Shown one piece after another: positions 44,950 to 53,554 of a stretch of DNA of 64,000 nucleotides. Under the pieces are notes generated by a model. That model searched no databases, was not told the origin of the DNA, and worked only from the letters and a program-made list of their open reading frames with translations. This stretch comes from Hyphomicrobiales bacterium (GTDB lineage Bacteria; Pseudomonadota; Alphaproteobacteria; Rhizobiales; Rhizobiaceae), in assembly GCA_900471525.1 (NCBI GenBank), contig UCEZ01000051.1, positions 1-64,000 on the forward strand. Reading direction: 5' to 3'. Each line of letters starts with the position of its first letter. Within the stretch, counting starts at the first letter, position 1. The position numbers and the translations under genes are program-made.

Positions 44950-45813
44950 CTACTGCGTCGTGACATCGGCGGGAACTTTTACGACCCGTTCGACGGAGGG
45001 CGACGTTGTCTGTGTGCCGGGATTGATACCCTCCTCCGTGTAGGCTTCATTGAAGATGCACAGCGCGTCCTTGCCCCGGCGCAGGACGAACTTGCGGCTG
45101 ATGACATGGACGAGCACCAGATCACCGGAAACGGATTTCGGGACCAGACTTTCTGTGCCGTCGGAGTTTTCCATGTAGATCGCCGGCATCTCCTGATTGC
45201 CGCTGAAGGAAAATGTCGTCACCTTGCCATTGTCGTAGACGGCCTGCGGTTCGATTGCCGTCGAGCCTTGCGCGGAATATTTCCAGTTCCTCGGACCATA
45301 ATCCTCGTGCAGGGCGAGTACGTCATTGGCCCGGCCGGCCTTGGCTGCCTGCGCGCGTGCCTCAGCGTCTGCGCGCTTTCGCGCTGCCTCATCGGCAGGA
45401 TAGCGGTATTTCACGTAGAAATAGGTGTTCTGGCCGGCGGCGACCGATCCATCGCGGACCGTCAGCTCCATCTGGTAGCTGCGCTTGGATCCGTCGCGAC
45501 GGGTGGTTACGACCGAGATATTGGTGATCGGCTGGTTCTCACGGGGCTTGAGAAAGAGGATGTTTCCGGCCGGCGCCACTTCCCAGGCAACCGAATTGCC
45601 GAGCGCCACATGGGCGATCTCCTCATCCGGCGAAAACTCGACCTGGACCGAGGAGCGCAGCGTGCCGACGACCCGGGTAATATTGTAGGGCTGGTAGTTG
45701 ACAAAGCGGACACGGCTATCCTGGCCGGCGCCGCTTGGAATATCGAGCGCAAGCGCAGGCGCAGACCCCATTGCGGCGGCAAACACGACTGTGAGAATAT
45801 CTAACTTCTTCAA
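44950..45813 (-). CDS. virB9: VirB9 outer-membrane channel component
   Basis: This 287-residue periplasmic and outer-membrane protein most likely starts at TTG 45813, which overlaps the virB8 TGA and follows GGAGG at proper spacing. This yields a typical signal peptide ending ALA before LDIPSG. The body has the VirB9/CagX features: SAWEV-like SVAWEVAPAGNILFLKP, the YFYVKYRYP segment, and a C-terminal VHVISRKFVLRRG. It binds VirB7 and VirB10. Confidence 0.92.
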   Translation of the reverse strand: MKKLDILTVVFAAAMGSAPALALDIPSGAGQDSRVRFVNYQPYNITRVVGTLRSSVQVEFSPDEEIAHVALGNSVAWEVAPAGNILFLKPRENQPITNISVVTTRRDGSKRSYQMELTVRDGSVAAGQNTYFYVKYRYPADEAARKRADAEARAQAAKAGRANDVLALHEDYGPRNWKYSAQGSTAIEPQAVYDNGKVTTFSFSGNQEMPAIYMENSDGTESLVPKSVSGDLVLVHVISRKFVLRRGKDALCIFNEAYTEEGINPGTQTTSPSVERVVKVPADVTTQ

Positions 45814-46481
45814 TTGATGGCCTCCGGATCGGCCCGGTATTCGCTGACCACGAAACCAAGCGGGTTCACCAGCCGGTCGGTCGAAGACATCGGAGCGTTG
45901 GCATAGGTATAAGTGAGCATCGACACCCAATGGGTCGTTCGAACCTCCTCGCCGCGGGTGACGGTGCGAAGAAAGCGCACGGATACGACGCTGGCGCTGA
46001 TCAGCGAGATCGATTTGATCGTGACTTTGGCAGTTGCCGCACGGCCATAGATATTTTGCGGCGATTCCGGATTGCCGCCGCGATAGATCGCCGAAAACCG
46101 CATCTGTTCGGCCTGCGCCGACAGAAGCGATATCGTCTGGAAATTCTCTTCCGCCTCGGACCAGACATAACCTTCACGCCCCCGTACGTAGCGCGCAGAA
46201 AAATACTTCGTGACGGCCTCATCGTAGGTGCCGGCCGTGGTCGTCAGCGCCGATACGACATCGACGATGCCGGTCGAATTGTCGACCCGCACAACAAAGG
46301 GTTCGACCGTCTTCAGCGGCGTCAATGCGGCCACTGCGAAGATCGATACGACGGCAATCGCGCTGGCGGCGATCGCGATGAACCAGGCTGTACGCGCCGA
46401 GCGCTCGACCATCACCAGGCGGTCCTGATCGAAGCGGCGTGCCTTGTCGAAATAGCTTTTCAGGCTGTCCGAGGTGATCAT
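45810..46481 (-). CDS. virB8: VirB8 inner-membrane assembly factor
   Basis: This 223-residue bitopic protein has a short cytoplasmic N-terminus, one membrane segment (about 32-53) and a periplasmic NTF2-like domain, with YVRGREGYVW near 100 and NPLGFVVSEYRADPE at the end. It nucleates assembly of the channel. ATG 46481 follows GGGAGGGAC and overlaps the virB7 stop by 4 nt. Confidence 0.92.
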   Translation of the reverse strand: MITSDSLKSYFDKARRFDQDRLVMVERSARTAWFIAIAASAIAVVSIFAVAALTPLKTVEPFVVRVDNSTGIVDVVSALTTTAGTYDEAVTKYFSARYVRGREGYVWSEAEENFQTISLLSAQAEQMRFSAIYRGGNPESPQNIYGRAATAKVTIKSISLISASVVSVRFLRTVTRGEEVRTTHWVSMLTYTYANAPMSSTDRLVNPLGFVVSEYRADPEAIN

Positions 46482-46732
46482 GACAGTCCCTCCCCACATT
46501 TTCGGTAAGACGCCTGCTCATCAAGCGGTGCGAATGGACGCTCCGACGACGGTTCAGGTTCGGCGACATAGCCAAGGGGTTTGACCGAAGCCGGTTTGGT
46601 GTCTTCCCACTGCCACATGGAGCGGTTCAGCGGACGCTTGGAATAACCGTCGCATTTGGGAAGGGGATAGGAGATCGACGCGCATCCGCTGATCAGCGTC
46701 AGCGCGACGAGAGGAAACACAAGACGCAGCAT
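46478..46732 (-). CDS. virB7: VirB7-like lipoprotein
   Basis: This 84-residue protein has a lipoprotein signal (LVALTLISGC, lipobox LISGC at 13-17) and a short mature part. That part is longer than the 55-residue Agrobacterium VirB7 and resembles that of Brucella- and AvhB-type operons. It should anchor VirB9 to the outer membrane. The assignment rests on lipobox, size and position between virB6 and virB8. Confidence 0.82.
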   Translation of the reverse strand: MLRLVFPLVALTLISGCASISYPLPKCDGYSKRPLNRSMWQWEDTKPASVKPLGYVAEPEPSSERPFAPLDEQASYRKCGEGLS

Positions 46733-46813
46733 TCTGGCAATTCCAGTCTAAACATTGGCGCAAAACCTCAAGCTTTACGCGCTCGTTGCGGTCTGACGAC
46801 ATCTCGCCTGGTT

Positions 46814-47746
46814 CTAAGTGGAATCCCTCGCCGTCATGCGACGCCCCATCGCCCGCATTCCGCGCCCGACGGTTCGTCCAACGGCCGCCCCACCCCAGGC
46901 GAGCGTGCTTTCGTGGGCATCACGCGCCGCGGAGTATCCATAGGTGAGCGACGCTCCGCCGGCCGCCAGCGAGGAGGCAATACCGGGCAGCTGATAAAAA
47001 ACGTAGAGGCTCGCCAGACCGATGGCGCCGAGCGCGACCGGCCGCATCAAAACGTCCGCATAGGCATCGATTGCGGTGAACGTCGTATCGACGCTGGTGA
47101 TCAGCAACGATCCCACGGCAACAACGAGAATTTGCAGGATCACGAAATTGGCCAGTTGCCCGATCCAAGCTTCGGTGAAGCGCCGGGTGCTCTGGAACAT
47201 GGCAAGGGCGATGAAGATAGGCCCGAGCGCAAGAACGATGGCCAGCGCCACGCGGGCATAGAGCGAGACGATGTAACCGATGGCTGCTACGGTGAAGGTG
47301 ACGAGGATGACGACCATGCCGCCGACGCCCGTAACGATATCGACTGGCCAGGATCCCCGCATCCATATGTCACGGGCGGTTCTTTGCCCCTTGTCGAGCA
47401 GACTGTCAAAGGTCGAAGCGCTGGGTGCCGAACCTGTGTTCAGCGCACTCGATACCTCCTGTGGGAGGGTGTTGAAAAACACCTCGGTCACATAGGTCTG
47501 ATATTCGGACGCGTTGCGGACCAGCATTAGAATGATGGCCAGCTTGATCGCCCTGAACGCAAATTCCATGACCGGCTCCTGTATGGAGCCCCTCAGCACC
47601 AGAAAACCATAGAGCACGACGTAGAGCATCAAGGCCGCCGTCAGCGGCCCGGTCACCCAGGTGCTGATGTTCGATGTGCCGTTGGATATGAAATTCTCCA
47701 GCGGTGCTTTGAACTGATTGTCCAGAACCGAAAAGACCTGATACAT
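46814..47746 (-). CDS. virB6: VirB6 polytopic membrane protein
   Basis: This 310-residue protein has about six membrane segments (near 33-55, 65-85, 145-175, 180-200, 215-240, 250-275) in TrbL/VirB6 arrangement. I chose the ATG at 47746 (MYQVFSVLDNQFK). The C-terminus is basic (RGMRAMGRRM). It contributes the inner-membrane part of the channel. The start is 5 nt after the eexN-like gene. Confidence 0.88.
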   Translation of the reverse strand: MYQVFSVLDNQFKAPLENFISNGTSNISTWVTGPLTAALMLYVVLYGFLVLRGSIQEPVMEFAFRAIKLAIILMLVRNASEYQTYVTEVFFNTLPQEVSSALNTGSAPSASTFDSLLDKGQRTARDIWMRGSWPVDIVTGVGGMVVILVTFTVAAIGYIVSLYARVALAIVLALGPIFIALAMFQSTRRFTEAWIGQLANFVILQILVVAVGSLLITSVDTTFTAIDAYADVLMRPVALGAIGLASLYVFYQLPGIASSLAAGGASLTYGYSAARDAHESTLAWGGAAVGRTVGRGMRAMGRRMTARDST

Positions 47747-47751
47747 CGATG

Positions 47752-47976
47752 CTATCCGCCCAACGCCTGGTTCATGCGTTCCAGCCGGGATTTCCAATCG
47801 GCGTGTTCGGCATTCTTGCAATTTGGCGTTTGCGAAAGCTGTCCGGGATTTTCCCGGCATATGACAATTGTTTCCGCAAGCAGTGTCTGATCCGCCATGA
47901 AATCGCTGACGGTATGCACAGGCTCCGCATTGGAGCAGGCCGACAACAGAAGGAAAAGTGGAAGGGCTTTGTTCAT
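47752..47976 (-). CDS. EexN-like lipoprotein (entry exclusion)
   Basis: This 74-residue lipoprotein has the lipobox LLSAC at 9-13 and the EexN-type sequence ICRENPGQLSQTPNCKNA near residue 45 with two conserved Cys. In related plasmids such proteins reduce redundant mating. It lies between virB5 and virB6, the usual site, and overlaps virB5 by 4 nt (ATGA). Confidence 0.82.
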   Translation of the reverse strand: MNKALPLFLLLSACSNAEPVHTVSDFMADQTLLAETIVICRENPGQLSQTPNCKNAEHADWKSRLERMNQALGG

Positions 47977-48668
47977 TTCAGGGCTTCTCCCATGGCATCC
48001 ATGCGTTTGCGCCAATCTTCAGCCTGGTGTTGCTGATCGACCTGCATCTGAGCCTGCTGGACCATCTGCAAGCCTTGCATTCTGAGCGCGTCCGTCTGGA
48101 GGAAAGCGGTCTCGGCCTGCAGGCGCGCCTGAAGATCCGCAACATCCTTCGCGTCGGCGGCTGTTGAGATCTGCTTCCGGAGCTGGTCGATGCCATCGAT
48201 GCGTTTGGTGGCGGCATCGTAGATTTGTTGACCGAGACCCATCTGGCCGGCGTTGCGGTTCTGAACGCGGGCAAGCTCCTGCGCATAAAAATCGTTGGCG
48301 CTTGTCTTATAAGTGCTGTTGCCGTCGAGGAACTTTGTCGCCGCCTCGCCTATCGCACCGGAACCCGTTCCATTGAACAGGCCCTCGATCTTAGAGAAAT
48401 TGTCCGGCAATGCCTTGCGGATCGCCGGGTCGTTGAGCAAACTGGCAACATCCGCCATGTCGGTGAGCTTGTTCAGAGAGCCATAGAGCTGCTGCGCCTG
48501 ATCGAGCTGCTCTTTCATCGTCACCAGCTGCTTGGTCAGCTGGGTGATGCTCTCGACCTGTTTGGCAATCGCCGAGGTGTCGATGACGGGAATGCCTTGT
48601 CCCCAGGCAGCGGTTGCGACAAGCGAAATGGAAATGGCGATCAGCGGCGCCCTCGATTGTTGGAACAT
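47973..48668 (-). CDS. virB5: VirB5 minor pilus protein
   Basis: This 231-residue exported protein has a signal peptide ending near WGQ (about 24) and a long helical mature part rich in Gln (VESITQLTKQLVTMKEQL), as in VirB5/TrbJ. It sits at the pilus tip. ATG 48668 overlaps the virB4 stop; TTG 48671 is an alternative. Confidence 0.88.
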   Translation of the reverse strand: MFQQSRAPLIAISISLVATAAWGQGIPVIDTSAIAKQVESITQLTKQLVTMKEQLDQAQQLYGSLNKLTDMADVASLLNDPAIRKALPDNFSKIEGLFNGTGSGAIGEAATKFLDGNSTYKTSANDFYAQELARVQNRNAGQMGLGQQIYDAATKRIDGIDQLRKQISTAADAKDVADLQARLQAETAFLQTDALRMQGLQMVQQAQMQVDQQHQAEDWRKRMDAMGEALK

Positions 48669-51034
48669 CAACTTGCACTCCTCTTTTGTTGGAAGATCGG
48701 TAGCCAGACATCCGGATCGTCGCCGTTCTCCGCGCGGATCCGGTCTGCGAGCTCGACATTGCCCGTGCGTCCGGACAGAACCGCCAGCTCGTCGTCAAAG
48801 CCCGCCAGATTGAGCTCGGCGACCACGCTGTTATGGCCCTGCTTGACGATGAAGCGCCGGCTTTCATTCGTCAGATCGCGCGAGATCAAGTCGAACTCCC
48901 GCTCCGTCAACTTGAAACCTTCCACATAGTCTGTTCGATTGCCGCGTGGATTTGGCATGAACAGCTGGGTCGGGCACTGTTCGATGATCGTGTGGGCGAT
49001 CGGCGAGACGATCGCGTCGCGGGGGCTTTGCGTTGCAAACAGCATCAACCCGTTCTGTTTGCGGATCGTCTTCAGCTTGTTCTGCGCCAGATCGCGGAAC
49101 CCCTCGTCGGCAAGCGCTTTCCAGAATTCGTCGATGACGATGATGATCCGCCGGCCGTCGATGAGTTGCTCGACACGATGGAAGAGGTACGACATGAGCG
49201 GGGTCCGCACTTCCTCATTATCGAGAAAGTCGGTCATGTCGTAGCCAAGGAATTTCGCGCCGATACCGATCTCGTCCCGGTCGTTGTCGAAGACCCAGCC
49301 GAGCGGCCCTCCCCGCTCCCAGCGCCGCAGCCGGGCGGCAATTCCGTCCGGATCGGTATTGTTGAGAAAGGCGCGAAGAGAACCGATGCTCCGCTGCTCG
49401 TCCGGCAGATCCGCCAGACCGTCGATGGCGACGGCGATGTCATGGATTTCGGTCACCGTCGGTTCGCGCATATCGGCGCTGACGAGCTTGCGTATCCAAC
49501 GGGAGAGAAAGATCTTGTTTTCCGGCGTCAGTTCCAGGCCTTTGAGTGGCGCGCATCCAGTGGGCATGCCATTTTTCAAGGGCAGATAGGTTCCACCGGC
49601 AGCGCGAACGAACAGATCGGCGCCGCGATCCTTGTCGAAAAACACCATATGGGGATCATTCTTCTGGAGCTGCGACAGCATGAAGTTGAGAATGACGGTC
49701 TTGCCCGAGCCGGACGGACCGCAAACAAAGGTGTTTCCAAGATCGCCGTGATGAAAATTGAAATAGAACGGCGAGCCTGAGGCGGTCTTCAGCATGGCAA
49801 CCGCCGGACCCCATTCATTTCCGTCCCTTTGGCCAGCGGGATAGGAGTGGAAAGGCGAGAAAGCAGCAAAGTTCTTCGAGGTGATGGCTCCGGAGCGGCA
49901 GCGATGCCGGAAATTTCCCGGCAGTTGCGCCCACCAGGCAGCCTCTAATCCGAGATCCTCTCGTGCCACGACCGCTCCGCCATTGGTCAAATGCGACCGG
50001 GACTTCGCCATATTGTCGGAGAGATCCTTCACAGTCCCGGCAAAAACACAGAGGCTGAGGTGGTGCTCACCGAGGACGAACCGGTTGGATTCCAGATCAT
50101 CCAACGCAACATCGAGTTCATCGAGCTGGGAGCTTGCCTTGTCTCCGCTGCTGACCATCTGATTCTGCTTGCGCCCCATGATGGTCTTGGCGTCCGATTT
50201 TGAGGCAAACGCGAAAGACTGGCTGACGATGAGCTCGAAGGGCGCCGTTAGCAGACCGTCGAGCATGCCGGTCCTCGTCCGCGCAGGATATTCCTTGAAG
50301 CCGAACATGCCGGCGAAGCGGCTCGCCCCCTCATGGCGGATTTCGACCGTCTCACGCCCGATGATCACACGATCGGAATAGATCGCCGACGAAATCCGCC
50401 CTTCGGTAAGCGGCACGGGCTCCCGTCGTCCGCCGACGAGTTGATGAAGGATTTCGCTCGGTTCCGAGAACAGCGCACCGTCGCGATCACAAATAGTGAG
50501 AATGCGCGGTGCAAACCGCTGAAGTCCGGCGGTCACGTCGATCATCACGTCACGAAGTTTCTTCAGCGCTTCCTGATCGAGCTCAACGCCGCTGCGGCGG
50601 ACGTTACGAAGCCTTGTCAGCAGAGACGCTATCTTTTCAGCCGGATCGCCGCCGGGGTGCCAAACCAGCGTCAGATAGAGATCGTTACGAAACAAATCCT
50701 CGCCGACCATCCGTTCCCGGTATCGGGCATTCAGGCGTTCGGAGAAACCGTTTGCGAAGTGGCCATCGGGGTAATCATTGTCGCGCCGCCGGATGATATG
50801 CGTCCACAGAGCCAGTCGGTCGTCGGCGATGTTGCGATAGAGGGTGTTCAGGTTCCGGTGCAGGGCATTGAGGTCGACCGCATCGGCGGTCTCGAAGGAG
50901 ATGCCGTCGAGAGCGATCATCGCGATGAGGGCCCGCGACTGAAGCGCGATCACAGCTTCATCGACGTGTCTTGTATAGGGAATGAACGCTTCCGGTTCGA
51001 GTTCCCGAGATTTTGTGGCGAGGCTAGCAGACAA
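48668..51034 (-). CDS. virB4: VirB4 ATPase
   Basis: This 788-residue ATPase of the CagE/TrbE/VirB4 family has Walker A GPSGSGKT near residue 440, Walker B IIIVIDEFWKAL near 645 and a late FATQSP motif. It energises pilus biogenesis and substrate passage at the inner membrane. It overlaps virB3 by 11 nt at its start and virB5 at its end. Confidence 0.95.
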   Translation of the reverse strand: MSASLATKSRELEPEAFIPYTRHVDEAVIALQSRALIAMIALDGISFETADAVDLNALHRNLNTLYRNIADDRLALWTHIIRRRDNDYPDGHFANGFSERLNARYRERMVGEDLFRNDLYLTLVWHPGGDPAEKIASLLTRLRNVRRSGVELDQEALKKLRDVMIDVTAGLQRFAPRILTICDRDGALFSEPSEILHQLVGGRREPVPLTEGRISSAIYSDRVIIGRETVEIRHEGASRFAGMFGFKEYPARTRTGMLDGLLTAPFELIVSQSFAFASKSDAKTIMGRKQNQMVSSGDKASSQLDELDVALDDLESNRFVLGEHHLSLCVFAGTVKDLSDNMAKSRSHLTNGGAVVAREDLGLEAAWWAQLPGNFRHRCRSGAITSKNFAAFSPFHSYPAGQRDGNEWGPAVAMLKTASGSPFYFNFHHGDLGNTFVCGPSGSGKTVILNFMLSQLQKNDPHMVFFDKDRGADLFVRAAGGTYLPLKNGMPTGCAPLKGLELTPENKIFLSRWIRKLVSADMREPTVTEIHDIAVAIDGLADLPDEQRSIGSLRAFLNNTDPDGIAARLRRWERGGPLGWVFDNDRDEIGIGAKFLGYDMTDFLDNEEVRTPLMSYLFHRVEQLIDGRRIIIVIDEFWKALADEGFRDLAQNKLKTIRKQNGLMLFATQSPRDAIVSPIAHTIIEQCPTQLFMPNPRGNRTDYVEGFKLTEREFDLISRDLTNESRRFIVKQGHNSVVAELNLAGFDDELAVLSGRTGNVELADRIRAENGDDPDVWLPIFQQKRSAS

Positions 51035-51365
51035 GGCAAAGATCCCTTTCGTCGTAACGCCGGCGCAGTTTCAGGGGCGTGACAGTCGATCCACCCCAGA
51101 TCGTTGCATTGCGCGCTCTTCCCCGGGTCTCTATCCACGCGATGAGGATCCGGAACATGTTGTGGTCGTGCTTGACGATCGCCTTGAAGATCAGATGGAA
51201 GATGACGCCGATGGAGGCGTAGAGGATCGAACCGGCGACGATGAACACTATGGTCGTCAGGATCATATTGATCCCCATGGCTTCCATGGTGACACCTGCG
51301 ATCATCGCCGGCCGCGTGCAGGCGAGAAACAGGGTATCTTCTTCAAGTGCGATCTTGTCCGCCAC
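51024..51365 (-). CDS. virB3: VirB3 membrane protein
   Basis: This 113-residue protein most likely starts at GTG 51365, just after the virB2 stop (MADKIALEEDTLFLACTRPAM). The family hallmark LFxACTRPAM and one long hydrophobic segment (about 35-58) are present. It associates with VirB4 and the pilin in the inner membrane. Confidence 0.9.
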   Translation of the reverse strand: MADKIALEEDTLFLACTRPAMIAGVTMEAMGINMILTTIVFIVAGSILYASIGVIFHLIFKAIVKHDHNMFRILIAWIETRGRARNATIWGGSTVTPLKLRRRYDERDLCLVC

Positions 51366-51369
51366 TGGC

Positions 51370-51672
51370 TCAGCTTCCCGTGAGCATGGTGACGATTTCG
51401 CTCGCCCCGAAAATGATGGCGACGCCAAGCACGACGTAGGCCGCCTTGCGCAGATCGAGATAACCGAACATCCAGGCAATGCCGACAAGAATGACGGCAA
51501 TGATGGCGAGCAGCTTTGCGACGTTGCCCGTCAGCATGTCGACGATGTTCTGAAGAACGCTCTCGATGCCGGCAGTCGCTTGAGCAAAAGCCGGCTCAAT
51601 CATGGCGACGGTCATGACTGTTGCCCATATCGCGACAACCGACCACGGCTTCAGATACGACCTGAGGTTCAT
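51370..51672 (-). CDS. virB2: VirB2 major pilin
   Basis: This 100-residue prepilin has a long signal sequence ending AFAQA near residue 30 and two hydrophobic helices (about 52-70 and 75-95), the normal pilin layout. It forms the conjugative pilus. The start is 3 nt after the virB1 stop. Confidence 0.9.
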   Translation of the reverse strand: MNLRSYLKPWSVVAIWATVMTVAMIEPAFAQATAGIESVLQNIVDMLTGNVAKLLAIIAVILVGIAWMFGYLDLRKAAYVVLGVAIIFGASEIVTMLTGS

Positions 51673-51675
51673 ATG

Positions 51676-52377
51676 CTACTCCTGCTGTTGCTTGGAAAAG
51701 ACAAGGACTGTAGAGGTCAGACGCGCTTTGAAGACGTCCCACGCCGGCGCCTTGCCGTTATCCGTGGAACGGTTCTCTTTTGAGTGTATGTGCGTTTCAT
51801 CAACGCCGGCGCGGTCGCTGGGAAGCGATGCGCCCGCACCGTCGGCTACAGATTCCCGCGAGGGCAACACCGGACCAGCAACCACTGCCAGGGTCAGTTC
51901 GTTGATCCGGGGCAACAAGCGCTGCTCCATCATCCGGATACGGCGGTCGTATCCAACGATCTTTCCGACACTCGCATCGCCCTGGCCGTAATAGCTCTGA
52001 AGCATGGCGGTTTCGGTGTCCGCCGGGGAGCCGCCGTCCGATACAGCTGCCACCCTGTATTCCTCCAGCAACTTTGCCGTGGCTTTGAGATTGAGGCACG
52101 GATCGAACGCGTCCGAGATGCTCAGGCCCAGGCGTGGGAGGCTCGCGGTGTTGATTCCACCAAGGCCGAGATCGAGGTCCTGCCCTTCCGAGATCAGGGT
52201 CGTTGCCATCTCGATGGCTTCCGGTTTTGTGGTCGGTTGATCCTTGAAGGGATAGGTGCTGTTCACGCGAATGGCCAGTGACGCCATTCCGCTTTCAACG
52301 GTAACAATGGCAGCGAGCGTTGCTGGCGCAATTGTCGGAGCGCAGGCCTGCGCAAGAGAGAGGAAGAAAACCGCCAT
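51676..52377 (-). CDS. virB1: VirB1 lytic transglycosylase
   Basis: This 233-residue protein cleaves peptidoglycan to admit the channel. An SLT-type domain (about 10-150) has the catalytic Glu in IVTVESGM near residue 28, GLGGINTASL and a later AMLQSYYGQGD. The export signal is short (MAVFFLSLAQACA). The C-terminal third is hydrophilic and low-complexity. It lies 3 nt after the Cys-rich gene. Confidence 0.9.
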   Translation of the reverse strand: MAVFFLSLAQACAPTIAPATLAAIVTVESGMASLAIRVNSTYPFKDQPTTKPEAIEMATTLISEGQDLDLGLGGINTASLPRLGLSISDAFDPCLNLKATAKLLEEYRVAAVSDGGSPADTETAMLQSYYGQGDASVGKIVGYDRRIRMMEQRLLPRINELTLAVVAGPVLPSRESVADGAGASLPSDRAGVDETHIHSKENRSTDNGKAPAWDVFKARLTSTVLVFSKQQQE

Positions 52378-52380
52378 GGA

Positions 52381-52905
52381 TCAGAACCAGATCCGCTGGT
52401 GGCCAATGCCATCGATCGTAACATCGACAAAACGGGGCTGTTCGCGGACATGCGGCTGCCGGGTCACAGCCGCCTTGCAAACCCGGCCCCCATCGCCATC
52501 GGACCAACGGCCCGGCCGGGCCTGGCCTCTCTCGAAGGACGAAGGGCACATACCATCACTGACTTTCTGCGGCGTCACTGAAACGCAGGCAACGTCCTGG
52601 CCGTGGTCCCCATCGCGATAACCGAGCCGGTAGCCTGCATCACAAAAATACGGTTCGTATCCCGGTCGCGAGGCCTTGAACCCGACGCCACTGCACGTCG
52701 GGAAAGAGTGTCCCTTTGCAAGCTCTTTCCAGAGCTTGGAGATCGGCGGACGGCACGCTGCAAACTCAGTCGGACCGCCGGGATTGGAGATGCACAAAAG
52801 AACGTGGCAACCCCAATCATCAGCTCGTGCATCGGTATCATATATGTGATAGCCTGCGAGGACAATTGCGCTTGTCATCACAGCCCGAAAGATTATCGCC
52901 CTCAT
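52381..52905 (-). CDS. Cys-rich exported protein, first gene of the virB operon
   Basis: This 174-residue protein has a signal peptide (MRAIIFRAVMTSAIVLAGYH, cleavage near ARA). Eight cysteines are spread through the mature part, for example GCHVLLC and FPTCSG, and even numbers suggest periplasmic disulfides. Similar proteins precede virB1 on other rhizobial plasmids, where the gene heads the operon. The function is unknown, and no known VirB subunit matches. A divergent regulator gene is 88 nt away. Confidence 0.7.
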   Translation of the reverse strand: MRAIIFRAVMTSAIVLAGYHIYDTDARADDWGCHVLLCISNPGGPTEFAACRPPISKLWKELAKGHSFPTCSGVGFKASRPGYEPYFCDAGYRLGYRDGDHGQDVACVSVTPQKVSDGMCPSSFERGQARPGRWSDGDGGRVCKAAVTRQPHVREQPRFVDVTIDGIGHQRIWF

Positions 52906-52965
52906 GCCATACTCCCAATGTCCGCATCATCAACATTGTCGTCAGCTTACCTCCGACGTGATTCT

Positions 52966-52987
52966 TACTGCAACATATATGGCAGTA
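52966..52987. promoter_or_regulatory. Operator palindrome between virB operon and regulator
   Basis: TACTGC (52966-52971) and GCAGTA (52982-52987) form a perfect inverted repeat with a 10-bp AT-rich centre, 7 nt before the regulator start and 61 nt from the virB operon start. One bound dimer could control both divergent promoters. Confidence 0.6.
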
Positions 52988-52993
52988 TAACGA

Positions 52994-53347
52994 ATGCCAA
53001 CCCCTTTTGAAGCCCGTCGGCAAAACATGACGTTTTCATCCCTCGTCGTGAGCGAGATCATGGACAATCCCCTTGCGGGAGAAACACCCCAGGCGCGTCT
53101 CAAGCAGCTTGGAATGATGAACCTGCTATATACGCTGCATCTTGCAGACATTCCGCTAACCCTCACAAATATAACGGAAATGACTGGACTGACACGTGGT
53201 GGTGCCGCCGAACCCATCGATGCTCTCCTCACCCGGGGACTGTTGGTGGACACCTGGGTGAAGAATGTTCAGGGGAAGGGAAAGGCGCGTCAATTCGAGA
53301 TCGCGGAGGGGATTTTCGCAAAGCTGAAATCCATCAGCGCACGCTAA
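52994..53347 (+). CDS. Small winged-helix regulator, RctA-like
   Basis: This 117-residue protein looks like a single winged-helix domain: helices around 38-60, recognition-type LTNITEMTGLTRGGAAEPIDAL at 57-78, and a wing/basic end VQGKGKARQFEI. It faces the virB operon as rctA does in rhizobial type II plasmids, where RctA represses virB. That assignment is inferred from position, size and fold. No rctB was recognised. ATG 52994 lacks a good ribosome-binding site; ATG 53027 is the alternative. Confidence 0.6.
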   Translation: MPTPFEARRQNMTFSSLVVSEIMDNPLAGETPQARLKQLGMMNLLYTLHLADIPLTLTNITEMTGLTRGGAAEPIDALLTRGLLVDTWVKNVQGKGKARQFEIAEGIFAKLKSISAR

Positions 53348-53356
53348 TAGGATAAT

Positions 53357-53473
53357 ATGGACCACTATGACTTTGATAAATATCTTACTATATTTCCGAT
53401 AAAGACGTCGGCGGATGTTGCACTCTGGAACACTCGAGATTGTTCGTCGCTGCTGTTTGACAATGCGATTTAA
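53357..53473 (+). CDS. Possible 38-residue ORF downstream of the regulator
   Basis: ATG 53357 lies 10 nt after the regulator stop with AGGA 4 nt upstream. The product (MDHYDFDKYLTIFPIKTSAD onward) is acidic to neutral and of unknown function. The AT-rich composition of the area and the short length make chance likely. The rest of the interval up to 53554 shows nothing. Confidence 0.25.
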   Translation: MDHYDFDKYLTIFPIKTSADVALWNTRDCSSLLFDNAI

Positions 53474-53554
53474 GGCAATTTACGTCGCAAATTTGAAACC
53501 CATATTCTGGCGACCAATCTGCGTGTCGCTTACTCACTATTTTGCTGCGCAACG

